Shown here piece after piece: positions 52,382-60,985 of a stretch of 64,000 nucleotides of DNA (the stretch's first letter is position 1; every line of letters starts with the position of its first letter). The DNA is from Candidatus Dadabacteria bacterium UBA1144 (lineage in GTDB: Bacteria > Desulfobacterota_D > UBA1144). The translations under genes and the position numbers were made by a program. The stretch covers positions 15,367-79,366 of the forward strand of contig DCAB01000013.1 of the NCBI GenBank assembly GCA_002311855.1, given 5' to 3'. Below the pieces are notes generated by a model. It ran no database searches, was not told the origin of the DNA, and saw only the letters and a list, made by a program, of their open reading frames with translations.

Positions 52382-53212
52382 TTAATTAAGCTTTCTCCAC
52401 ATCATAATCATCTCTTTAGTTTCTTTTATATTGTGAGTCCTGATTAATTTTGCACCATTCTGAATACAAACATATGCTGCAATTACTGATCCAGTGACTC
52501 TTTTCCTAGGATTTTTTATTTTTAATATAGTGCCAATAAATGATTTATTGGAAACCCCATACATGAGAGGCATCTTCAACGAATCAAAATCTTTAATATT
52601 TTTAATTAAATCAATATTGTGAGCGGTTTCTTTTCCAAATCCAATTCCCGGATCAAGAATAATTGATTTTTTATCTACACCTAGATCTCTACATATTTTG
52701 ATTTTTGATTTAAAAAACAAACTAATCTCTTTAGTGAGATTTTTATAATTACATTTCATTTGCATATCGTCTGGCAAACTAGGGGTATGGTTTATAATTA
52801 CAGCCGCATTGTGTTTGGCAACTATTTTCGGAATATTTTTATCATATAAAAAACCAGTCGCATCGTTTATCACCTCGGCACCCTCTTTGAGGCATATATC
52901 GGCAATTTTACTTTTCATGGTATCAATTGAGATTGGAATATTAAAATTTTTCTTAATTTTCTTTAATGCTGGCAATAATCTTTTTCTTTCGTCATCTAGT
53001 GAAATTCTTTTCGAATAAGGTCGTGTCGATTCTCCGCCAATATCAATAATATCAGCACCTTCCTCAATCATCTTGTCCACCCTTTTTAAAATTTGATTTT
53101 GTGTTTCATACTTCCCACCATCATAAAAAGAATCTGGGGTTATATTTAGAACCCCAACTATCAATGGAAACTCATCAAAAAGGAATGTTTTAGATTTAAT
53201 TTTAAAAAGCAT
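52382..53212 (-). CDS. folP: Dihydropteroate synthase
   Basis: Joins p-aminobenzoate to the pterin in folate synthesis; the sulfonamide target. LIVGVLNITPDSFYDGGKY near 17-35 and DIIDIGGESTRPYS near 55-68 are the two signatures; ILDPGIGFGKET near 185 binds the pterin. 276 residues. It lies between ftsH (8 bases) and glmM (0 bases), as in many proteobacteria. Confidence 0.97.
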   Translation of the reverse strand: MLFKIKSKTFLFDEFPLIVGVLNITPDSFYDGGKYETQNQILKRVDKMIEEGADIIDIGGESTRPYSKRISLDDERKRLLPALKKIKKNFNIPISIDTMKSKIADICLKEGAEVINDATGFLYDKNIPKIVAKHNAAVIINHTPSLPDDMQMKCNYKNLTKEISLFFKSKIKICRDLGVDKKSIILDPGIGFGKETAHNIDLIKNIKDFDSLKMPLMYGVSNKSFIGTILKIKNPRKRVTGSVIAAYVCIQNGAKLIRTHNIKETKEMIMMWRKLN

Positions 53213-53220
53213 CTAGAATT

Positions 53221-55110
53221 TTATTTGTCTATTTTTCTAAAAGCTGTTGTAGGATCAGGTTTGAACCCAGTCCATTCAGAAGAGCTACCAGTAGATTCTT
53301 TTGGCAAATTCTTTTGTAATAGACTATCTAAATCTTTAGAATCAACAACTTCTTTGCTTAAGAGTAAATTGGCCAAATTATGAAGAACTTCTTCGTTCTC
53401 TTTTAGTAGGTTAACTGCCTTATTGTGAGCATTAACAATAATTTCTTTAATTTCGGAATCAACTTCAAAACTAGTAGTTTCACTATAGTCTTTCCCAGAT
53501 GCCATTTCCTTTCCTAAGAATATGGCGCCTTCTTTCTGCGCAAGACTAACAGGACCAACTTTCTCAGACATCCCCCATTCGGTAACCATTTTTCTAGCCA
53601 TTTCAGTTGCTCTTTCTAAATCGTTTCCCGCGCCAGTCGTTCTTTCGTCAAATATAATTTCTTCCGCAGCTCTTCCACCCAATAAAACCATTATAGATTT
53701 ATGTAGGTAATCGCTTGAAAGCATATATCTATCTTCAATAGGCAATTGCTGTGTTGTGCCCAAAGCCATACCTCTTGGAATAATACTTACTTTATGAACT
53801 GGATCCGTCCCTGGAGTAAGTTTGGCAACAAGTGCATGTCCAGCTTCATGATAAGCAGTAATTTTTCTCTCATGCTCACTTATCACCATACTCTTTCTTT
53901 CAACTCCCATAAGTAGTTTATCCTTAGCATATTCAATATCAGACATGGATATTGTAGTCTTATCAGTTCTTGCGGCTCTTAAAGCAGCCTCGTTAATTAA
54001 ATTCTCAATGTCAGCACCGGTAAGGCCTGGCGTTGATCTAGCAACGATATCCAATCCTACATCTTTGTGCAATGGAACGTTTTTTGTGTGGACTTTCAGA
54101 ATTGCTTCTCTTCCTTTAACATCAGGTCTAGGGACTACGATTTGTCTATCAAATCTTCCAGGTCTTAGTAATGCGGGGTCTAGAACATCAGGTCTGTTTG
54201 TTGCAGCCATCACGATAATACCGGTTTTTGTCTCAAAACCATCCATTTCCACAAGTAATTGGTTAAGAGTTTGTTCTCTTTCATCATGGCCTCCACCGAG
54301 ACCAGCACCTCTATGCCTTCCAACCGCATCTAATTCATCAACAAAGATGATACACGGAGATTTTTTTTTAGCTTGAGCAAACAAATCTCTTACTCTTGAA
54401 GCTCCAACTCCAACGAACATCTCAACAAAATCGCTTCCACTTATAATAAAGAAAGGAACACCAGCCTCACCGGCAATAGCTCTTCCAAGTAAAGTTTTTC
54501 CTGTGCCTGGAGCTCCAACTAGTAGGATTCCTTTTGGTATTCTACCCCCGAGGTTTGTAAATTTTTTTGGATTCTTCAAGAACCCGACTATTTCTTGAAC
54601 CTCTTCTTTTGATTCATCGATTCCAGCAACATCGGCAAATGTTTTTTTGTTATCTTCGTCAGAAAGCATTCTCGCTTTACTTTTTCCGAAACTCATTGCA
54701 CCTTTGCCACCCATTTGTAATTGTCGTAAGAAAAAGACCATTAGAAGTATTAGAATTATCATCGGTGCCCAGTTCATTAAAAATGCACCAAGCCCGCTCG
54801 CTTTATCCGAAACGAAATTGAAGGATACTTTTTTAGCAGATAATGTCTTTAACAAATCGTCACCTACTGGTCCATAGGTTTTGAAATACTCAGGTTTACC
54901 GTCAGCAGATTGAACTAAATACTGCCCGCTTATTTCATTGCCCCTGATTTCAATTTCAAGAATCTGTCCCGATTCGATAATTCCAAGAAACTGGCTATAT
55001 TGGATATCAGAATACTCTTTCTTTCCCTCTGATAAGAGTTGGTACGCACCCATTAAAGAAGCAAAAATGACAAACCAAACAAATAGATTTCTAACAAATT
55101 GGTTGTTCAT
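53221..55110 (-). CDS. ftsH: ATP-dependent zinc metalloprotease FtsH
   Basis: A 629-residue membrane-anchored hexameric protease that degrades misfolded membrane proteins and some regulators. Two membrane helices (about 7-24 and 107-127) surround a periplasmic part; the AAA+ domain has GAPGTGKTLLGRAIAGEA near 198, IIFVDELDAVGRHRG and the second-region RPGRFDRQI; the protease motif is HEAGHALV near 419. The C-terminal tail is Ser/Thr-rich. It heads the folP-glmM-pdxJ-acpS-HIT-folC run, 22 bases after cysK, with its own TATATT. Confidence 0.97.
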   Translation of the reverse strand: MNNQFVRNLFVWFVIFASLMGAYQLLSEGKKEYSDIQYSQFLGIIESGQILEIEIRGNEISGQYLVQSADGKPEYFKTYGPVGDDLLKTLSAKKVSFNFVSDKASGLGAFLMNWAPMIILILLMVFFLRQLQMGGKGAMSFGKSKARMLSDEDNKKTFADVAGIDESKEEVQEIVGFLKNPKKFTNLGGRIPKGILLVGAPGTGKTLLGRAIAGEAGVPFFIISGSDFVEMFVGVGASRVRDLFAQAKKKSPCIIFVDELDAVGRHRGAGLGGGHDEREQTLNQLLVEMDGFETKTGIIVMAATNRPDVLDPALLRPGRFDRQIVVPRPDVKGREAILKVHTKNVPLHKDVGLDIVARSTPGLTGADIENLINEAALRAARTDKTTISMSDIEYAKDKLLMGVERKSMVISEHERKITAYHEAGHALVAKLTPGTDPVHKVSIIPRGMALGTTQQLPIEDRYMLSSDYLHKSIMVLLGGRAAEEIIFDERTTGAGNDLERATEMARKMVTEWGMSEKVGPVSLAQKEGAIFLGKEMASGKDYSETTSFEVDSEIKEIIVNAHNKAVNLLKENEEVLHNLANLLLSKEVVDSKDLDSLLQKNLPKESTGSSSEWTGFKPDPTTAFRKIDK

Positions 55111-55116
55111 AATTAC

Positions 55117-55122
55117 AATATA
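55117..55122 (-). promoter_or_regulatory. Putative -10 element of leaderless ftsH
   Basis: TATATT on the minus strand ends 6 bases before the ftsH ATG, in the 22-base gap after cysK. It would give ftsH a separate, leaderless transcript. Confidence 0.5.
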
Positions 55123-55132
55123 ACCAATAAAT

Positions 55133-56053
55133 TTAACTAAAGATACCAGTACTTAGATATCTTTCTCCAGTATCGCAGAGAATGGTTACAATCTTTTTAC
55201 CAGGATTCATTTTTTTAGAAAGTTGAACCGATGCAAGGACATTTGCACCAGCAGATATTCCAAAAAGAAGACCAAAGTTTGTTGCAAGTTTTTTGGTCAT
55301 TTTAATTGCGTCTTGTCCCTTTATCCTCATGACTTCATCATATGAGGTTCTATCCAAGGTTCTTGGCACAAAACCTGCTCCAATTCCCTGAATTAGATGG
55401 GTAGCTGATTCACCAGAACTAAGAGTAGGGCACTCATCGGGTTCAACGGCCACGATTTTTATTCCAGGAATATTTGATTTTAAGACTGCACCAACTCCAG
55501 AAATTGTACCGCCAGTTCCAACACCCGCAACAAAAGCATCGATATCTGAATTCATTTGATTTAATATCTCTACCGCTGTTGTTTTCCTATGCATATCCGG
55601 ATTATTTTTATTCTCAAACTGTTTTGGGGAAAATGAATCATCAATTGAGTCAAGTAATTCGTTACATTTGTCAACCGAGCCTTGCATTTGTTCTTCTTTT
55701 GGAGTCAAAATCACTTCCGCTCCGTACGCCACGAGCATCACTTTTCTCTCTTCACTCATATCTTCAGGCATTGTAAGAATTAACTTGTATCCCTTAGTCG
55801 CACATATTAAAGCTAATCCAATTCCAGTATTTCCACTTGTCGGTTCGATAATTGTAGTTGTTTTTGGATTGATTAGTCCTTCTTCTTCGGCTTTATTAAT
55901 CATATTAAGACATATTCTATCTTTTATGCTCCCACCTGGATTTAAACTTTCAAATTTTCCATATATTTCTACTTTTTGATTTTTATAAAGATTCTCAAGT
56001 TTGATAAGAGGAGTATCCCCAATGGTTTCTAAAATATCATTAAAAACTTTCAT
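55133..56053 (-). CDS. cysK: Cysteine synthase (O-acetylserine sulfhydrylase)
   Basis: A 306-residue PLP enzyme making cysteine from O-acetylserine and sulfide. GKFESLNPGGSIKDRICLNMI carries the PLP lysine near residue 44, PTSGNTGIGLALICA near 70 holds the substrate loop, and GTGGTISGVGAVL near 178 binds phosphate. GAGFVPRTLD-type IGAGFVPRTL near 224 is also present. Its ATG overlaps the stop of a small upstream gene by one base. Confidence 0.96.
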   Translation of the reverse strand: MKVFNDILETIGDTPLIKLENLYKNQKVEIYGKFESLNPGGSIKDRICLNMINKAEEEGLINPKTTTIIEPTSGNTGIGLALICATKGYKLILTMPEDMSEERKVMLVAYGAEVILTPKEEQMQGSVDKCNELLDSIDDSFSPKQFENKNNPDMHRKTTAVEILNQMNSDIDAFVAGVGTGGTISGVGAVLKSNIPGIKIVAVEPDECPTLSSGESATHLIQGIGAGFVPRTLDRTSYDEVMRIKGQDAIKMTKKLATNFGLLFGISAGANVLASVQLSKKMNPGKKIVTILCDTGERYLSTGIFS

Positions 56054-56250
56054 TATTTAAATTGCTTATTTAAAACTAATCTAATAACTTTGTTAAAAAT
56101 GTCTTCTTCATACTTGAGTAGCTCTAAAAGATGTGGGTATACGCCCTGCCATGATATATCTTTTTTCATCGTTTCGTTTTTTACTTTTAATATTAGACCT
56201 TTTAATACTTGATCGTCGGTATTTTTCAATATTTCTTTAAAACTCATCAT
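56053..56250 (-). CDS. Small protein of unknown function upstream of cysK
   Basis: A 65-residue, Lys-rich, probably helical protein without cysteines or signal. It starts MMSFKEILKNTDDQ and contains SWQGVYPHLLELLKYEEDIF. Its stop overlaps the cysK ATG (TAATG), suggesting translational coupling. TACATT on the minus strand at 56254-56259 ends 3 bases before the first Met and 6 before the second, fitting the leaderless pattern if the second is used. Not recognised. Confidence 0.6.
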   Translation of the reverse strand: MMSFKEILKNTDDQVLKGLILKVKNETMKKDISWQGVYPHLLELLKYEEDIFNKVIRLVLNKQFK

Positions 56251-56271
56251 CTAAATGTACACCAGGGATGG

Positions 56272-57066
56272 TTAAAATAAAGACTTTATAAGTCCTCCGT
56301 CTACATGAATTGAATTGCCCGTTATATAACTCGACATCTCAGAACATAAGAATGTAACGATAGAAGCAAATTCTTGTGGATTTCCAAGTCTTTTGATTGG
56401 TAGATCCTCAGTCATAATTTTTAAGATTTCTTCTTTGTTCGAATTTGTATCTTCAGCTCTTTTTGTCGCAAGTTCGATTATTCTGTCCGTAATTATCCTT
56501 CCAGGCAAAACATTGTTAACCATAATATTATATTTGGCATATTGATTTGATACCGATTTAGAAAAAGCGGTAACAGCTGATCTTGTGATATTTGACAACA
56601 CAAGGCCATCAATTGGTTGTTTTGCTGATGAAGAAGTTATATTGACGATTCTTCCCCATTTGTTTGCTTGCATGATTGGGAGTATTAACTTTGTAAGATT
56701 AAAAGTATTTTTTAAATTTTTATTGATAGCATCGTCTAACTGACTTTCGCTTATACTATCAACATCCCCTGGATCAGGTCCCCCACAATTATTTACCAAG
56801 ATATCGATTGTCGAACTTTGAGACAGAGAAAATTTAAACAAACTCACAACTCCATCAGATGTAGATAAATCAGCGAGAAAGGGAAAGTATCGTCCTTTGT
56901 AACCTTCAGCGTTTAAAATTTTTGATGCATTGTCTAAATTGAATCTTTTAGATGAGCAAAGCACTACTTTTGCTCCTTCTGCTAAAAGAGATTTTGCCAC
57001 AGCAAAACCTAAGCCTTTCGTTGAGGCGCATACGATAGCAAACCTATTATTGATTCCTAAGTCCAT
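56272..57066 (-). CDS. SDR-family oxidoreductase with altered catalytic pair
   Basis: A 264-residue Rossmann protein of the short-chain dehydrogenase/reductase family. CASTKGLGFAVAKSL near 13-27 is the cofactor loop, DILVNNCGGPDPG near 88-100 the central motif, and INITSSSAKQP-type NITSSSAKQP the catalytic Ser. Where YxxxK is expected it has SNITR, so both Tyr and Lys are replaced; a divergent FabG-like subgroup shares this. The C-terminal GNSIHVDGGLIKS is typical. The gene is divergent from the CDF gene. Substrate unknown. Confidence 0.82.
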   Translation of the reverse strand: MDLGINNRFAIVCASTKGLGFAVAKSLLAEGAKVVLCSSKRFNLDNASKILNAEGYKGRYFPFLADLSTSDGVVSLFKFSLSQSSTIDILVNNCGGPDPGDVDSISESQLDDAINKNLKNTFNLTKLILPIMQANKWGRIVNITSSSAKQPIDGLVLSNITRSAVTAFSKSVSNQYAKYNIMVNNVLPGRIITDRIIELATKRAEDTNSNKEEILKIMTEDLPIKRLGNPQEFASIVTFLCSEMSSYITGNSIHVDGGLIKSLF

Positions 57067-57078
57067 TAATATTTAATG

Positions 57079-57084
57079 TATAAT
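57079..57084 (+). promoter_or_regulatory. Putative -10 element of leaderless CDF gene
   Basis: TATAAT ends 3 bases before an ATG at 57088 and 6 before the ATG at 57091. The 6-base spacing seen elsewhere favours the second ATG. Confidence 0.5.
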
Positions 57085-57090
57085 AAAATG

Positions 57091-57744
57091 ATGAAAAAGC
57101 TAAGGTTTTGCTTTAATTTAAATCATACCGTAGAGAGTAATTGCCACTTCTGTGAAAGAAATGTATTATTCATTGCATTTTTACTGAATTTTATAATTTT
57201 TGGATTTGAGTTAGTTTACGGTATTATTGAGAGTTCCGCCGCTTTGTTGAGTGATAGTGGACACAATATAGGTGACGCATTAATTCTTGGTTCTAGCATA
57301 TTCCTTATAGGCGCAAGCGTTACAAACAAAGCAAAGCTTGCTTTAGTCAAATGTTTCTTTTGGGTATTATTTGGAGGATTAGCTTTTTATCATGCATTTC
57401 TAAATATCAAAACCGGATCAATACCTTCTCATTTTATAGTAGGTTCGATTGGGCTTGCTGCTCTAATGGTTAATCTTTCGACAGTTGTATTTATGTCAGG
57501 CTTTAAAGAAAATGATATAAATATTAAGAGTGCATATATATGTTGTAGAAATGATGCGATTGGAAATGTCTTAATCATTTTTTCGGCATACTTAGTTTAT
57601 TTGTGGGGGACAAACTGGCCAGATGTCATTGCTGGTTTTATAATTGCTTCGATTATGTTTGTAAGTGCCTACAATATAGCTAAAGAAAGCTATGGATTAA
57701 TTAAGACGGGTAATTATCCAGTTAAATTTATAAAAAAAGATTAA
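57091..57744 (+). CDS. Cation diffusion facilitator-like transporter, short
   Basis: A 217-residue membrane protein with six predicted helices. LLSDSGHNIGDAL near 52-64 is the CDF helix-2 metal site (Asp55, His58, Asp62). In the fifth helix the site reads CCRND (151-155): Asp155 is kept, but Cys151 replaces the usual His. The cytoplasmic C-terminal dimer domain is missing; common CDF proteins have about 300 residues. The N-terminus has Cys7, His12, Cys18, His19 and Cys21, a possible extra metal site. It probably exports a divalent metal; which one is open. The start is discussed with the promoter. Followed by a DUF1802 gene at 2 bases. Confidence 0.8.
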   Translation: MKKLRFCFNLNHTVESNCHFCERNVLFIAFLLNFIIFGFELVYGIIESSAALLSDSGHNIGDALILGSSIFLIGASVTNKAKLALVKCFFWVLFGGLAFYHAFLNIKTGSIPSHFIVGSIGLAALMVNLSTVVFMSGFKENDINIKSAYICCRNDAIGNVLIIFSAYLVYLWGTNWPDVIAGFIIASIMFVSAYNIAKESYGLIKTGNYPVKFIKKD

Positions 57745-57746
57745 CT

Positions 57747-58295
57747 ATGCTAATAGAGCGAATATTAAAGGAGTGGTCCTCTGCATTAAGTTTCTTTGAA
57801 GATAAAAAAATCGGATTGATTTTTCGAAAGGGTGGAATTCATGAAAAAGAATTTGAGGGTACCGATTCATATTTTGGAATATTTAAAACATTCGAGCACG
57901 AATCAGAGAAAACTGTAAAAAAAGAATATAAAAATTATCTTAAGAATAGAACAGGTGATTATACTGGAAATTTTAATCTTGAATATATAGCCAGAATTAA
58001 AAAATCTTTCAAAATAGATTCCATTAACAAATTAAATTTATTAGATCCATATCACCATTGGGAAAAAGGATACTTAATAGAAAGATTTAATTTCAGACCA
58101 AAAAAACCTTTATATTGTTATCTCCTAGAAATTCAAAAAATAAAATTCCCGAAAAATGTAGCTTACAATATACACGAAGCAAAGGGTTGCATATCCTGGT
58201 TTAAACTCAATGAACCAATCCAAATCGATAATACATTAGAACTTTGTAATCCCATTCAAGAAAAAGAACTTCTAAGAATACTAGATAACTTTTAA
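57747..58295 (+). CDS. DUF1802 family protein
   Basis: A 182-residue soluble protein. ILKEWSSALSFFEDKKIGLIFRKGGIHE near 6-33 followed by FGIFKTFEHES near 43-53 resembles DUF1802, a family of unknown function in cyanobacteria and others that has the KEW and LRKGGI blocks. No catalytic motif is known to me. It follows the CDF gene by 2 bases and so is probably translated from the same transcript. Confidence 0.7.
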   Translation: MLIERILKEWSSALSFFEDKKIGLIFRKGGIHEKEFEGTDSYFGIFKTFEHESEKTVKKEYKNYLKNRTGDYTGNFNLEYIARIKKSFKIDSINKLNLLDPYHHWEKGYLIERFNFRPKKPLYCYLLEIQKIKFPKNVAYNIHEAKGCISWFKLNEPIQIDNTLELCNPIQEKELLRILDNF

Positions 58296-58323
58296 ATTTT
58301 ATCCTTTAATCAATAATTACAAA

Positions 58324-58653
58324 TTACTTAGATTGTCCTTTAGCTTTCTTTACGTCTTTACTGATTGCATCAGCAACCAATTTGCCATCTTTTTTTGGTG
58401 TTGCGGACTCAATAGATTGTTTTGTAGCGTCCATTCCTTCCGTTGGTGGAGAAGTATGTGCCGATTTAGGTTTTTTAGCATAATCGGTTGAATACCAACC
58501 ATCGCCTTTCAATTGAAAAGAGGATAGCGATATCAATTTTTCTACTTTCCCTTTTTTTCCACATGGACAAATCTTTAATTCTTTATCACTAAAAGACTGA
58601 AGTTCTTCAAAAACCTCTTCGCATTTTAGACATCTATATTCATAAATCGGCAT
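58324..58653 (-). CDS. FmdB family zinc-ribbon protein, canonical form
   Basis: A 109-residue protein with the ordinary FmdB layout: MPIYEYRCLKCEEVFEELQS, then CPCGKKGKVEKLIS, placing Cys8, Cys11, Cys29 and Cys31. GDGWYSTDY follows, and a polar Ala/Lys/Ser-rich tail of about 50 residues completes it. The ATG at 58653 with GAGGGAG upstream is chosen over one 11 codons earlier. It serves as an in-genome comparison for the two interrupted relatives at 411-1531. Family function is not established. Confidence 0.88.
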   Translation of the reverse strand: MPIYEYRCLKCEEVFEELQSFSDKELKICPCGKKGKVEKLISLSSFQLKGDGWYSTDYAKKPKSAHTSPPTEGMDATKQSIESATPKKDGKLVADAISKDVKKAKGQSK

Positions 58654-58700
58654 TTTTATAGCTCCCTCAATATTATCTCTTATCAATATATATCTTTTTA

Positions 58701-59441
58701 CTAATTTTCCAATATTCCTATATAATCTCTTGCATCAAATCTTTCACCAGTTTCGTTTGCTTGGTCACTGCAAAGATATAAGAAAATAGGGAGTATGTCT
58801 CTTGGCTGAGGTATTTTAGATTGATCCTCGTCTGGAAAAGCCTCTTTTCTCATCCTAGTAGCTGTTCCTCCAGGATTTACCGTATTTACTATTATTCTGG
58901 CATCTTCCAGTTCCTGAGACAATATGGTGGACACCGCCTCGAATCCGGCTTTCGATACCGCATAAGCACCCCAATCAGCTCTAGGTTCTCTTCCAACAGT
59001 CGAACTTAGATTAATAATCGAGGCTTTTTTGGATAACTTTAGATAGGGCAACAAAGATTTTATTAGTAAAAATTGATTATTCAGATTTGCATTTATAACA
59101 TCACTCCAAATTTTAAAAGAACAGTGCTCCAATTTTTTGATTTCCCCTAGCATGCCTGCATTATTGATTAGCACATCTAGCTTTCCAAAGTTTTTACCCA
59201 CATTGTTTACAAGATTATCAATCGAATCGGCACTCTCTAAATTTAATTCAAATGGATAGAAATTCTTTTTAAAATTTTTTGTTAATTCGTCTAAGGACTT
59301 CAATTCCCTACTTGTACCAATTACAATATTTTCTAGAAGAAGTAATTTTTCAGCAATGGCTTTACCTATACCTCTAGACACACCCGTGACTAGTATGGTT
59401 TTAGAATTAAGATATCCAAGGTCAAGTTTTTTAACGTTCAC
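58701..59441 (-). CDS. SDR-family oxidoreductase, canonical
   Basis: A 246-residue short-chain dehydrogenase. TGVSRGIGKAIAEKL near 20-34 is the cofactor loop, LINNAGMLGEIK near 91 the central motif, and NLSSTVGREPRADWGAYAVSKAGFEAV near 144-170 has the intact Ser-Tyr-x-x-x-Lys. The pattern resembles YciK-like proteins. The start is GTG at 59441, 6 bases after TATATT, indicating a leaderless message. Substrate unknown. It lies 14 bases before the end of the FmdB gene region. Confidence 0.88.
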   Translation of the reverse strand: MNVKKLDLGYLNSKTILVTGVSRGIGKAIAEKLLLLENIVIGTSRELKSLDELTKNFKKNFYPFELNLESADSIDNLVNNVGKNFGKLDVLINNAGMLGEIKKLEHCSFKIWSDVINANLNNQFLLIKSLLPYLKLSKKASIINLSSTVGREPRADWGAYAVSKAGFEAVSTILSQELEDARIIVNTVNPGGTATRMRKEAFPDEDQSKIPQPRDILPIFLYLCSDQANETGERFDARDYIGILEN

Positions 59442-59447
59442 TATATG

Positions 59448-59453
59448 AATATA
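59448..59453 (-). promoter_or_regulatory. Putative -10 element of leaderless SDR gene
   Basis: TATATT on the minus strand ends 6 bases (CATATA) before the GTG start at 59441. It overlaps the boundary of the upstream membrane-protein gene. Confidence 0.5.
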
Positions 59454-59867
59454 TTAACTTAAATTAATTTTTTTTGGTGGCGCCAAACCCAAATAAAAAG
59501 TAATTCCAGTAGGGATTATTCCAAATATTAAAGCAAGATTATCTAATTTGGCTGTCTGTAAAAAAGTTGGAAGCAATATAGAAACTATATACAGGATGGG
59601 AATAAAGATAGACGATTGAATTTCATTCACTCTTTTTCTAGCCACATAATACGAGCAAGCTAAAACGAACAACCAAAACAATCTAGGGAACATTTTTGAT
59701 ATAAAAAACATCAAAAATGAGATTTCACTCTTCCCTATGTTTTCAAAGATCTCATCCCCTGTCACAGTTAGAAGAAATGGGATCGAATACAAAACAAGAA
59801 TGGTTATCCAAAAATTCTTTCTATTAAGATTCCCTCGAGATGAAAATAGTAACCATTTTAAACTCAT
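59454..59867 (-). CDS. Membrane protein, possibly DUF805-like
   Basis: A 137-residue hydrophobic protein with four predicted helices. LKWLLFSSRGNLNRKNFWITIL at the N-terminus resembles the GRxNRxxFW start of DUF805 proteins, and ARKRVNEIQSS stands where these have RRLHD. The similarity is partial, so the family name is tentative. TAATAT occurs 7 bases before the ATG. Function unknown. Confidence 0.6.
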   Translation of the reverse strand: MSLKWLLFSSRGNLNRKNFWITILVLYSIPFLLTVTGDEIFENIGKSEISFLMFFISKMFPRLFWLFVLACSYYVARKRVNEIQSSIFIPILYIVSILLPTFLQTAKLDNLALIFGIIPTGITFYLGLAPPKKINLS

Positions 59868-59934
59868 ATCTTTAATATTATCAAATATTCAACCATGTAT
59901 AAAATGTAGATAAAAAATTAAATAAATAATATTA

Positions 59935-59963
59935 TTTACATAGTTACCAATAATAAGTATTTT
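59935..59963 (+). promoter_or_regulatory. Promoter of the glucosaminidase-like gene
   Basis: TTTACA at 59935-59940 and TATTTT at 59958-59963 are separated by the ideal 17 bases. The -10 ends 9 bases before the ATG at 59973, leaving at most 2-3 bases of leader. Confidence 0.55.
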
Positions 59964-59972
59964 TATTCTCTA

Positions 59973-60665
59973 ATGATAGCTGTGTTGGTATCAATTTTCT
60001 TTATATTAACTCCAAACATCTATGCCGGAAATCAAAATCCTTATTCCATTATAAATTCTCTACCTAATGAAGTAATTTTAACCATCCCGATTATCGAGAC
60101 CCCGTCTACATCATATCTACGAACAAGAACAGAGGGTCTTCCTATCTATTCATCAACTAAGAAAGTCAAAAAAATCACATTGTCAAATAAAACTACTGAG
60201 AATAGAGATTTCATTCGTTTAATGGAATCTTGTTCAAACAAAATACAAAAAAATTTAAAAGAAGATGAGATCATTCCACTAGAATTGTTGCTGTCTCAAT
60301 CAATTCTAGAGTCTAATTGGGGGAAATCTAGATTTGCTATAGAAGGTAATAACTTCTTTGGTATGAGGACCTGGGATCCAAAGAAGTCACAATTGAAACC
60401 ACTTGAGAATCCAGATGCCGATTTTGGCTTGGTCGTTTACAAATCCGCTTGTGATTCAGTTGCAGACTATATTCACAATTTGAACACATCTGACAAGTAT
60501 GCAAACTTAAGAGAAATAAGAAAAATAGAACTTACATTATGGGGAGAGGTCGACTCACTAAGGCTTGCAAACGGACTAAAAAAATACAGCGAGCAAGGAA
60601 GCCACTATATAGAAAAAGTCAAGAAAAAGATTCTCATTCTAAGAGATAAAAAATATAAAAATTAG
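59973..60665 (+). CDS. Exported glucosaminidase/lysozyme-like protein (GH73/Bax type)
   Basis: A 230-residue protein with an N-terminal signal (1-18, hydrophobic, ending NIYAG). The catalytic domain, about 85-215, has LELLLSQSILESNWGKSRFAIEGNNFFGM, whose Glu in ILESNWGxS is the general acid of this family (segment named by its ends), and DSVADYIHNLNTSDKYANLR. It probably cleaves peptidoglycan in the periplasm, or remodels the wall; the Bax-like group is close. Its tail overlaps the next convergent gene by 4 bases. Confidence 0.82.
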   Translation: MIAVLVSIFFILTPNIYAGNQNPYSIINSLPNEVILTIPIIETPSTSYLRTRTEGLPIYSSTKKVKKITLSNKTTENRDFIRLMESCSNKIQKNLKEDEIIPLELLLSQSILESNWGKSRFAIEGNNFFGMRTWDPKKSQLKPLENPDADFGLVVYKSACDSVADYIHNLNTSDKYANLREIRKIELTLWGEVDSLRLANGLKKYSEQGSHYIEKVKKKILILRDKKYKN

Positions 60666-60985
60666 TACTCAATCATATCTTTGTCCGGATAATAAATTAT
60701 AACCTCCTCCGAGTTTTGATTATTTTTAAAAATCTTAATCTTATTAGGAGGTATAAATAAAAATTTACATATTTGCTTATCTTTAGTTCTGAGTGAAAAA
60801 TCATCATCGCAAATTTCTTTATTAATAGCTTTTATACGTCGCAAATTTTTTACAATAGGTGCCTTAAGTGAATTGTTAAAAATAAATTTTTCAAAACTTA
60901 ATGGTTCTTCGGTTTTTAAAAAATCTGATGTGACCGCTAATACAGTGTTAGGTAATAATAAAAACATCACTATATACTTAATCAT
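60662..60985 (-). CDS. Exported protein of unknown function
   Basis: A 107-residue protein with a short signal peptide (1-18, ending VLAVTS). The mature part is basic and acidic with two cysteines (CDDDFSLRTKDKQICKF), which could form a disulfide in the periplasm. It follows the membrane gene upstream by zero bases, with AGGAGA before the ATG. Not recognised. Confidence 0.6.
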   Translation of the reverse strand: MIKYIVMFLLLPNTVLAVTSDFLKTEEPLSFEKFIFNNSLKAPIVKNLRRIKAINKEICDDDFSLRTKDKQICKFLFIPPNKIKIFKNNQNSEEVIIYYPDKDMIEY

